Source: a virus. Taken from it: a DNA stretch of 24,347 bases. The stretch spans positions 1 to 24,347 of the IMG/VR virus record IMGVR_UViG_3300044912_000412, one strand, 5' to 3'. Of the stretch, positions 1 through 7,551 are shown one piece after another. The position numbers and the translations under genes are program-made. A model generated the notes under the pieces. The model worked only from the letters and a program-made list of their open reading frames with translations. It had not been told where the DNA came from and did not search any database. Position 1 is the stretch's first letter. Every line of letters starts with the position of its first letter.

Positions 1-3000
1 GTCAGCTTAACAGTGCTATGCCTCAATTCCAAAGCTTCTTCTCGACAGTTCCAAAGTTTATAACAGATGCAATCGTAAAGCCGATGAACACAGCGTTTAA
101 AGATGTTCAAGGCTTACAAGATGCTGGGATGAAGATTAAGGCTATAGGAATATTATTGAGCCAAGTTCATCCAGTAATTCAACAAATGCAATCAAAGATA
201 GTTCCTTATACCGAATCTGGATTCTTTAATGCTGCTCCTATTGATAAAATCAAGGCTGGCATGGATGCAATGAGAAACTTCTTTACAGAGGTTGCATCGT
301 TTATAACTAATGGCATTGTAATTCCAGTTACTAAAAACATGGCATCTGATGACGATTTGATTGATGCTAATTTACAACTTACAAGAATGGCAGTTGTGCT
401 TGGTAGTGCTGGAAGAGTAATAAAAGGAATGATGGGCGTAATTGCATACATGGACCCAGCATCATTTTTCTCACAAGCTCCTGTGGAAAAAATCATGAAG
501 AACAAGGATGAGTTTCAAAGAAGTTTCATAGCGATAGCAGAATTTGTTAAAGATGGCATTGTTAAGCCAGCCTTATCAGTTGGTGATTCTGGACAATTGA
601 AAACTGCCGCAGAAAGATTATGTCAAACAGCATCGATAATGAGAAGTACAGCTATTGTTTTGAAAAGTGTAGATCAAACATTTGGACTCATGGAGTCTAA
701 GTCAATTTTCAGTGACTCTCCAATAACAAAAATTATGAAAAATAAGGATGAATTCCAAAGAACATTCTTGGCTATAAGTCAATTTATTAGAGATGGAATT
801 GTAACTCCTGTTTTGGCGACATTTCCAGATCCTTCAATAATGGTTTCTGCTGCAGTAATTATGCAGTCTATGGCTAAAACCATAAGTGCAGTTCCTCCAA
901 TCATCAAAAATCTTGCAGCTGCAATTGGGTTAATGACTGAATCAAAGAGTTTCTTTGCAAAAACTCCAGTTGAAACGATTATGAAAAATAAAGATGCATT
1001 TGCAAAATATTTTAGAACAGTAGCAGCATTTGTTAGAGATGCAATAGTAGTAGAAATCAATACAGCTTTTTCTGATGTTCCAATTTCAAAAATCGTTGAA
1101 GCAACAAGCATACTTACTAATCTAAGCAAAATCATTTCAATAATTCCAAAAGTTATAAAAGGTGTATCAGATGGTTTAATACCATTAGTTGTAAGTAAAG
1201 ATGCCATTAAAAAAGCTCCGCTTAAAGCAATCTCAGAATCAAAAGAAGATTTCGCAAATTACTTCAGAGAAACTGCAGCATTTTTAAGAGATGGCGTAGT
1301 GATGCCAATATTAGAAGAATTTCCAGATGCTTCAATTTTGGCTAAAGCCACTAGTATCATCACAATGATAGCTCAATTGCTTCCAAATATACCACGAGTT
1401 ATCAATCAAACTGCACAAGGTTTAATTCCATTGGTTGTAAGTAGAGATGCAATGAAAAAAGCACCAATGAAAATGATAAAATCTTCTAAAGATATTTTTA
1501 GTGAGTATTTTGTATCTGTGGCAGAGTTTTTACGAGATGGTATAGTTACACCAATTTTAGAAGTTTTGCCAGATACCAAAACTATAGCCAAAGCAACTAG
1601 CATTATCACAATGATGGCACAGTTATTGCCAACTATACCAAGAGTAATAAATTCACTTTCAAGCTTATTAGGTCTTTTAGACCCTAAAGATTGCATGAAA
1701 GATTCTCCCATGGCAATGCTTGCAAAAAATGCAATTATATTTGAAATTTATTTTTATACGATTGCAACATTCTTGAAGGAAGGAATTATTGAGCCTATTC
1801 TTTCTGGAATGGTTGATTCAAAAGATTTACAAAAAGCAAATCAAGCTATAAGCAATATGGATTTGGTCATTAGAGAAATACCTGTATTCATTCAAAGACT
1901 TTCTGATGGTTTATCGTCACTTATGTTTTCTGGGTATTTTGACTTCGCAATTTTTTCAGCAGCTAAAATAGTTGGTGCTTGGTTTAGCGGAATAGCATAC
2001 GCTTTAATAGACGGAATAATTATTCCTCTCAGATTATTGCCTGATGATTCAGAATTAAAAGAAATAATTACAAAATTGCAAAGTGTAACGCAAATTTTTG
2101 GAGATATAAGACAAACTCTTGATTCTTTTGCCATTAATTTACAACCATTGACTGAAGGTGGATTCTTCACAAAATCACCAATCGCATCACTGTATTCATC
2201 TGCTAAGATTTTTGCAGAGTATTGGTCAGCTATAACTTCCTTTATTGCTAATGGAATTATAAAACCAATAAGTCAATTATCGCCAAGTGCAGAAATTGAT
2301 GAATCAAGTAACAAATTAAAAAAATCAACTGAGATATTTGGCGAAATAAGAAACACTATTGAATTTTTAACAATTGCTTTGGAGCCTTTAACTTCTGGTG
2401 GTATTTTTAGTAGCTCTCCAATTGCATCATTAGCTTCATCGGCTCAAACTTTTTCAACTTATTGGTCAGCCATAGCAACATTCATACAAACTGGTATTAT
2501 CACACCAGTAAATCAGATGTCTGGTGTTGAAGAATTGAAGTCTACTTCTCAAAAATTAGGTGTAATTTCTAGCATTATAAATGGAGTTAAAGGAGTAATT
2601 GACTCATTCTCACAACAAATACAACCACTAACTGGAAGCTGGTTGCAAAACATTTTCAATATGTCGCCAATGGCATATATGCTTGAATCAGCAAAGAACT
2701 TTGCATCATATTGGGTTAGCATAGCTAGTTTCATACAAATTGGAATTATCACACCAGTAAGTCAGATGTCTAGTGTTGAAGAATTGAAAACAACTTCTCA
2801 AAAATTAAATATAATTTCTAACATTATAAATGGCGTTAGAGGTGTAATTGATTCATTCTCACAACAAATACAACCATTAACTGGAAACTGGTTACAAAAT
2901 ATTTTCAATATGTCGCCAATGGCATATATGCTTGAGTCAGCAAAGAATTTTGCATCATATTGGACTGGAATAGCCCACTTCATACAAACTGGTATTATTG

Positions 3001-5114
3001 AACCCGTAAATAAAATGTCTAGTGTCGATAAGTTAAATGAAGTTATGAGCAAATTAAATTTCGTGTCTGGTGTTCTTAAAGCGGTTAGAGGTGTAATTGA
3101 CACATTCTCAGAACAAATACAACCTTTGACTGGTAATTGGCTACAGACTCTTTTAGGCATTTCACCAATAGCAACCATGTACGAGTCAGCAAAGAGCTTT
3201 GCATCCTATTGGACTGGAATAGCCCACTTCATACAAGTCGGTATTATTGAACCAGTATTTAAAATATCGGGTGTTGATAAATTAAAAGAAGTTATAGATA
3301 AATTAAATTTTGTATCTGGCGTTCTTAAAGCGGTTAGAGTTGTGATTGACACATTCTCAGAACAAATACAACCTTTGACTGGTAATTGGCTAACAAGACT
3401 TTTTGCCATTTCTCCAATAGCAACTATGTACGAATCGGCTAAAAGTTTTGCATCCTATTGGACTGGAATAGCCCACTTTATACAAGTCGGTATTATTGAA
3501 CCAGTAAATAAAATGTCTAATGTTGAAAAACTAACAGAAGTCATAAACAAGTTGAATTTTGTGTCTGGTATTCTTAAAGCGGTTAGAGTTGTAATTGACA
3601 CATTCTCAGAACAAATACAACCTTTGACTGGTAATTGGTTAAGTAATATTTTTGTTAAGTCGCCAATAGCGACCATGTACGAATCAGCTAAAAGCTTTGC
3701 ATCATATTGGGCTGGAATAGCCAACTTCATACAAGTTGGTATTATTGAACCAGTAAATAAAATGTCTAATGTTGAGAAATTAACAGAAGTTATGACCAAA
3801 TTAACTTTCGTGTCTGGCATCTTTATAGGTGTAAGGAAAGTAATTGACACATTCTCAGAACAAATACAACCTTTGACTGGTAGTTGGTTAAGTAACATTT
3901 TCGTTAAGTCGCCAATAGCAACCATGTACGAATCAGCTAAAAGCTTTGCATCCTATTGGACTGGAATAGCAAACTTTATACAGATTGGTATTATTGAACC
4001 AGTAAATAGAATGTCTAATGTTGAAAAATTAACAGAAGTTATGACCAAATTAACTTTCGTTTCTGGTATCCTTATAGGTGTAAGGAAAGTAATTGACACA
4101 TTCTCAGAACAGATACAACCTCTAACTGGTAGTTGGTTAAGTAACATTTTTGTTAAGTCTCCGATAGCAACCATGTACGAATCTGCTAAGACTTTTGCAT
4201 CATATTGGATCGGAATAGCAAACTTTATAAATAATGGAATTATAAGACCAATATCTACTTTGCCAGATGCTTCTTCTTTAAATGAAATTACAAAAAGTCT
4301 TGTTGTGCTTCCTGATATTTTAAAGGAAGTATATAATGTTTCTGCATCGTTGAGTGAAAATATAGCACCATTAACTGATGGTGGTTGGTTCACTAAATCG
4401 CCTATTGAAAAAATATATAAAAGCATAAAAACATTCTCAAGTTATTGGGTTGGTATTTCTTCATTCCTTACCAACGGAATTATCAATCCAATCATGAATA
4501 ATTTGCCAGATTCGACAGAATTAACAGAAGCTTTGACAAGAATAAAACTTGTTGCCGACATGTTAATTGAAATTCAAAAGGCAATGTTTGGCATGTCTAA
4601 CATTATGTTAAATATGTCTTCAATGAATTTACCCGGAATGAATATTGATGATATCTCTGGTTTAGAAACTCAATTCGGTGCTATGGCAAAATTGACAAAT
4701 GCTGCAGGAAGTCAGATTGGCGGATTGAGTGCTTCTGGTGGTGCAATGGAAGCAAATAATCCAGTAGCTACCGCAATACCTCCAGAACCTAGTATGAGAG
4801 AAAAGGTTCAAAAAGAAGTTGTGACATCAGAACCTAATTCTTCCACCGTTTCTTCGCCAGAATTGACTGAAATTGCATCCGAAGCAGTAACTCAAACTGA
4901 ATTAAACGAACAAATGGTAGAACTTCTTACTCAGATAAAGGATGCACTTGGTGACACAGACAATAGTACTAAATCAAGTGCAGGGGGAATGGGCGGAGAT
5001 ACTGAAGCAAGAAAAGTTAGAAACAAACCATTCATGAATACTAAGTGGGCTTATGGATCATTCCTCCAAACGGGTGGTAAGGGAGTTACTAATGTTGGAT
5101 CTGGCACTAAATAA
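1..5114 (+). CDS. Probable tail tape measure protein, made of ~83-residue tandem repeats (5' end outside window)
   Basis: The frame is open to the left edge (codons from position 3 read Q-L-N-S-A before the first ATG at 18), so the true start is probably upstream and at least 1,698 residues are visible. Nearly the whole protein is one repeated unit. Its consensus is roughly SPI..hh.sA..FasYW..ia.FI..GII.Pv, then a second amphipathic helix and a QPLTG-type linker. I count nineteen copies of the GI(I/V)xP core. The last ~150 residues are not repeated and are Gly/Ser/Thr-rich, with a short helix (ELNEQMVELLTQIKDAL). Tape measure proteins are long, helical, and lie just before the tube-initiator and baseplate hub genes, which is the position here. 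They fix tail length, and newer copies can arise by repeat duplication. At the rule of ~0.15 nm per residue the visible part alone would span ~250 nm. The assignment rests on length, repeats and position, not on a recognised catalytic or signature motif. Confidence 0.7.
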   Translation, partial: QLNSAMPQFQSFFSTVPKFITDAIVKPMNTAFKDVQGLQDAGMKIKAIGILLSQVHPVIQQMQSKIVPYTESGFFNAAPIDKIKAGMDAMRNFFTEVASFITNGIVIPVTKNMASDDDLIDANLQLTRMAVVLGSAGRVIKGMMGVIAYMDPASFFSQAPVEKIMKNKDEFQRSFIAIAEFVKDGIVKPALSVGDSGQLKTAAERLCQTASIMRSTAIVLKSVDQTFGLMESKSIFSDSPITKIMKNKDEFQRTFLAISQFIRDGIVTPVLATFPDPSIMVSAAVIMQSMAKTISAVPPIIKNLAAAIGLMTESKSFFAKTPVETIMKNKDAFAKYFRTVAAFVRDAIVVEINTAFSDVPISKIVEATSILTNLSKIISIIPKVIKGVSDGLIPLVVSKDAIKKAPLKAISESKEDFANYFRETAAFLRDGVVMPILEEFPDASILAKATSIITMIAQLLPNIPRVINQTAQGLIPLVVSRDAMKKAPMKMIKSSKDIFSEYFVSVAEFLRDGIVTPILEVLPDTKTIAKATSIITMMAQLLPTIPRVINSLSSLLGLLDPKDCMKDSPMAMLAKNAIIFEIYFYTIATFLKEGIIEPILSGMVDSKDLQKANQAISNMDLVIREIPVFIQRLSDGLSSLMFSGYFDFAIFSAAKIVGAWFSGIAYALIDGIIIPLRLLPDDSELKEIITKLQSVTQIFGDIRQTLDSFAINLQPLTEGGFFTKSPIASLYSSAKIFAEYWSAITSFIANGIIKPISQLSPSAEIDESSNKLKKSTEIFGEIRNTIEFLTIALEPLTSGGIFSSSPIASLASSAQTFSTYWSAIATFIQTGIITPVNQMSGVEELKSTSQKLGVISSIINGVKGVIDSFSQQIQPLTGSWLQNIFNMSPMAYMLESAKNFASYWVSIASFIQIGIITPVSQMSSVEELKTTSQKLNIISNIINGVRGVIDSFSQQIQPLTGNWLQNIFNMSPMAYMLESAKNFASYWTGIAHFIQTGIIEPVNKMSSVDKLNEVMSKLNFVSGVLKAVRGVIDTFSEQIQPLTGNWLQTLLGISPIATMYESAKSFASYWTGIAHFIQVGIIEPVFKISGVDKLKEVIDKLNFVSGVLKAVRVVIDTFSEQIQPLTGNWLTRLFAISPIATMYESAKSFASYWTGIAHFIQVGIIEPVNKMSNVEKLTEVINKLNFVSGILKAVRVVIDTFSEQIQPLTGNWLSNIFVKSPIATMYESAKSFASYWAGIANFIQVGIIEPVNKMSNVEKLTEVMTKLTFVSGIFIGVRKVIDTFSEQIQPLTGSWLSNIFVKSPIATMYESAKSFASYWTGIANFIQIGIIEPVNRMSNVEKLTEVMTKLTFVSGILIGVRKVIDTFSEQIQPLTGSWLSNIFVKSPIATMYESAKTFASYWIGIANFINNGIIRPISTLPDASSLNEITKSLVVLPDILKEVYNVSASLSENIAPLTDGGWFTKSPIEKIYKSIKTFSSYWVGISSFLTNGIINPIMNNLPDSTELTEALTRIKLVADMLIEIQKAMFGMSNIMLNMSSMNLPGMNIDDISGLETQFGAMAKLTNAAGSQIGGLSASGGAMEANNPVATAIPPEPSMREKVQKEVVTSEPNSSTVSSPELTEIASEAVTQTELNEQMVELLTQIKDALGDTDNSTKSSAGGMGGDTEARKVRNKPFMNTKWAYGSFLQTGGKGVTNVGSGTK
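2415..4157 (+). repeat. Seven in-frame 249-bp tandem repeats inside the tape measure gene
   Basis: The codon for the Ser of the SP(I/M)A motif occurs at 2415, 2664, 2913, 3162, 3411, 3660, 3909 and 4158, an exact 249-bp (83-residue) spacing seven times. The units between 2664 and 4157 share long identical stretches at DNA level, for example around the QPLTG and SEQIQ codons. Units before ~2400 keep only the protein pattern. This points to recent duplication or homogenisation in the 3' half of the gene and older, diverged units in the 5' half. The next unit after 4158 is shorter (240 bp, to the Ser codon at 4398). Confidence 0.95.
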
Positions 5115-5123
5115 AGGTAAAAA

Positions 5124-5699
5124 ATGAGAGCAACAAATGGCGATGGTAGATTAGAAAAGATTGAAGATTGTTATTTGCAAAGTGATTTGTCGGCAAATGG
5201 AAATTTATACGCAAGTGATAATTCAATACAAATGTATTTTGATAATATTCCAGATATAAGTGATAAAAAATCAGCAAAATACAATGATGAAACTGGAATT
5301 GGTAGGTCAGCACCAATCAAAGCTTATTCAAATTCAGACAATAGAAATATTAGTGTTGAATGTCATTTTTTTGTGCAAAAAAAATCAGGTAGTCGTTCTG
5401 CAGAAGCAATAATGACAACACTAAGATGGTTAGAAGCACATGTTTATCCAAAACGAGCATCTGCTCCTTATGCTCCTCCTCCAATTATGAAAATTAAATG
5501 CAAAGATATTTTGGCTACTATTCCTTTATGCGTTGTACTGTTGGATTATAATGTGAAATTTGATTCCCAAGTTCCGTGGGATGAAGAAACTGGATGTCCA
5601 TATAAAGTTGATGTTAGTTTAAATTTTGAAGTTGTATATAATTCTTCAAGTTTACCATTTGCAGAAGATATTGTTGTGACTGGCACTGGAGGTATTTAA
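5124..5699 (+). CDS. Baseplate tube-initiator-like protein (gp48/gp54 or XkdP-type role)
   Basis: 191 residues, starting nine bases after the tape measure stop with an AAAGG at 5113-5117. The core runs from RSAPIKAYSNS (~61) to LNFEVVYNS (~174). It contains a Pro-rich turn (APYAPPP, ~115-120), then a strand-rich segment in which a short loop (PWDEETGCPYK) separates two beta strands (LLDYNVKF and VDVSLNFEVVY). That PP.. / y.v.f / G.P / v.l.f layout is common in small phage proteins that cap or start the tail tube on the hub. In T4 the genes for gp48 and gp54 follow the tape measure gene, as here. At 191 residues it is shorter than either T4 protein, and I cannot tell which one it replaces. TAATG coupling to the next gene supports joint expression. 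Confidence 0.5.
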   Translation: MRATNGDGRLEKIEDCYLQSDLSANGNLYASDNSIQMYFDNIPDISDKKSAKYNDETGIGRSAPIKAYSNSDNRNISVECHFFVQKKSGSRSAEAIMTTLRWLEAHVYPKRASAPYAPPPIMKIKCKDILATIPLCVVLLDYNVKFDSQVPWDEETGCPYKVDVSLNFEVVYNSSSLPFAEDIVVTGTGGI

Positions 5700-6022
5700 T
5701 GGCGAATAAAATAGAAATTACAAAAATATTAGCTAATAAAATGGTTGCTTCAGGAAGTCGTTATGAAGATAACAAAGTAATTTATTATGGTGAAGATAAG
5801 TATATTACATTTCCTCTTTATAGAAGACGAAATATTTCATCTGGTGATAGAGATAAATATACTGTTATAAATAAATCAACCGAATATAGACCAGACTTAG
5901 TATCGCAAGACTTTTATGGAACTTCTATGTTCTGGTGGAAAATAATGGAAAAAAATAATATCCGTGATATTTGGGATTTTAAATCAGGTTTAAGTATACT
6001 TATACCAGAAACTTTTAATTGA
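5699..6022 (+). CDS. 53: Baseplate wedge protein gp53 (LysM-like)
   Basis: 107 residues. The start codon overlaps the previous stop (TAATG) and is preceded by a strong GGAGGT at ~5690. The C-terminal half is the characteristic part: EYRPDLVSQDFYG (~62-74) followed by MFWWKIMEKNNI and a hydrophobic LSILIP (~98-103). This is the pattern of the gp53 family, which carries a LysM-like fold and joins baseplate wedges in T4. T4 gp53 is nearly twice as long, so this is a minimal form. Its position between the tube initiator and the hub gene fits a baseplate role. No cleavage or membrane signal is seen, and the product is expected to assemble in the cytoplasm. Confidence 0.8.
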   Translation: MANKIEITKILANKMVASGSRYEDNKVIYYGEDKYITFPLYRRRNISSGDRDKYTVINKSTEYRPDLVSQDFYGTSMFWWKIMEKNNIRDIWDFKSGLSILIPETFN

Positions 6023-6029
6023 GGAATTA

Positions 6030-7532
6030 ATGGCTTGTATAATAAATGAAGAAATACAAAAATATGTATGTGGATCTATAGAAATACCTCCAGAATCAGA
6101 GGTGTATGCTCCTTATGTTGAAATGGAAATGAAAAATGGAACATTCAAAGTAAATTGTGGAAATGATTCATTTGAACAAAGCCCACATAAAATGGTAATA
6201 AGTTCAATGCAGTATGGACTTCAACAAGCAAATGGAGGAATGAAAGTTGAATTTGAATTGTTGGGAGAAGGCTCAAATGCTTATGCTGATGTTGTTCGTC
6301 TTCTCAATAAAACTATAAAACTTGCGGAAAAAGAAACAATTGAAAATAAATTTAGATTTGGATGGTTGCTTAAAGATTGTCAAAGCGGACAAGTAAAAGA
6401 GGAACTATCTGACTGGATTCATTTCATGCCTAAAAAGCTTTTTACAAATATTGATAAAGGTATTACAAAAATAAAATTAGAATGTACAGATTTAATGCAA
6501 AGGCATAATGACAGAAGAATAGAAAAAATTCAAGGTTCAGAAGGAAATTTAAAAACATTAAAAGAAGCAATCATAGACATGTGTGCAGAAGAAGACCCTC
6601 CAATAGAAGTTGCTTTTATAAATAGGGATGGAGAAGAATTAGAATTTGAATTTCCTACTGGTGGTGGTGATGGAATTCAAGCAATTTGGAAACCGAATGA
6701 ATTGCCTATTTTGTCAGTTATAAGAAATTGGGTGAGCATAATAAGAACTCAAGGATTCGAACTTGGTGTATATTTTAAATATGATCCATCAGAAAAAACT
6801 GGTCCAAGATTAATCATACATGAGGATGATCAATGTCTGCCAGATGAAAATTGCGACTGCAAGAGTGTCGAAAAAACTTATATAGTAAATGGTGGGAATT
6901 GCAGTCCAGTTATTGAATTTAATCCAGAAATAGAATGGATTCTTGATGCTGGTGGTTTTGGTGGTGTTTCTGGTGGCGGCACTTCTAGCCAAATGGCTAA
7001 AAATAAAGAAGATCCCAATTTAAGTCCAATTGAAGCTTCTGGTTCTGGTAATGCTCAATCAATACCTAGCGAATACGATTACTCTGTTCCTCAAGAAAGC
7101 AGAGTTATTCTTTTAGAAAAATCAACTGCTGCTCACACTACAGCAAATAAACCTTTCGATCAAGCTAGAAGCATAAAGGGAGAACTAAGCATAATTGGAA
7201 ATGCTAAAGATTTTTATTATTTGACCGAAACTATTGGAAGATTTGTTTCTATTGTAGTTATAAGTCCATTTTCAATAGGTGATAAAGATTCTCCAAATTG
7301 TGATACTTGGCTTGCAGATCCACCAATAAATAAAATTTTATCAAATAAGAAATGGATGATCATGGGCGTAGATCATCAGATTGAAGCTGGTAAGTTTATA
7401 ACTAAGTTGTCTGTAAGTTTACCAGTTCCAAATGCAGAACTTAGTGCTGATGATCCTATTGGTGGCGATGGATCTGAAGGTCCTTTCATGGACAATACTG
7501 GAGATGGTACTTTTGTAGGCGAAACAGATTAA
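6030..7532 (+). CDS. Baseplate hub protein, gp27 / late-control-D-like
   Basis: 500 residues with GAGGA seven bases before the ATG. The N-terminal part (~8-160) is strand-rich (YVCGSIEIPP, MKVEFELLGEG), like the first barrel of hub proteins. A middle part (~225-300) carries the helical insertion LPILSVIRNWVSIIRTQG. The C-terminal part (~375-475) has the telltale series KGELSIIGNA, FVSIVVISPF, KKWMIMGVDHQIEAGKF and TKLSVSLPVPN, which matches the second barrel of the gp27/gpD/Mu gp44 group. A Gly/Ser/Asn linker (~315-350) separates the halves. Such proteins form the trimeric hub that carries the spike, and the spike gene follows directly. Four cysteines cluster at ~278-293 (CLPDENCDC and GGNC), which is unusual and could bind a metal; that is inference. 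Confidence 0.72.
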   Translation: MACIINEEIQKYVCGSIEIPPESEVYAPYVEMEMKNGTFKVNCGNDSFEQSPHKMVISSMQYGLQQANGGMKVEFELLGEGSNAYADVVRLLNKTIKLAEKETIENKFRFGWLLKDCQSGQVKEELSDWIHFMPKKLFTNIDKGITKIKLECTDLMQRHNDRRIEKIQGSEGNLKTLKEAIIDMCAEEDPPIEVAFINRDGEELEFEFPTGGGDGIQAIWKPNELPILSVIRNWVSIIRTQGFELGVYFKYDPSEKTGPRLIIHEDDQCLPDENCDCKSVEKTYIVNGGNCSPVIEFNPEIEWILDAGGFGGVSGGGTSSQMAKNKEDPNLSPIEASGSGNAQSIPSEYDYSVPQESRVILLEKSTAAHTTANKPFDQARSIKGELSIIGNAKDFYYLTETIGRFVSIVVISPFSIGDKDSPNCDTWLADPPINKILSNKKWMIMGVDHQIEAGKFITKLSVSLPVPNAELSADDPIGGDGSEGPFMDNTGDGTFVGETD

Positions 7533-7551
7533 AAATAAATGGAAAAATAAT

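Noticed and set aside
2549-4426. Several minus-strand open frames of 67-157 residues opposite the tape measure repeats
   Set aside because: They recur with the 249-bp unit and mirror the plus-strand codons; no ribosome binding sites and no domain pattern.
5107-5316. 69-residue minus-strand frame and similar short frames opposite baseplate genes
   Set aside because: Low-complexity shadows of well-supported plus-strand genes, without start signals.
4226-6625. TATAAATA sequences (about 4226, 5866 and 6617) like T4 late promoters
   Set aside because: All lie inside coding sequence of an AT-rich genome and not at a sensible distance from gene starts, so they are likely chance.
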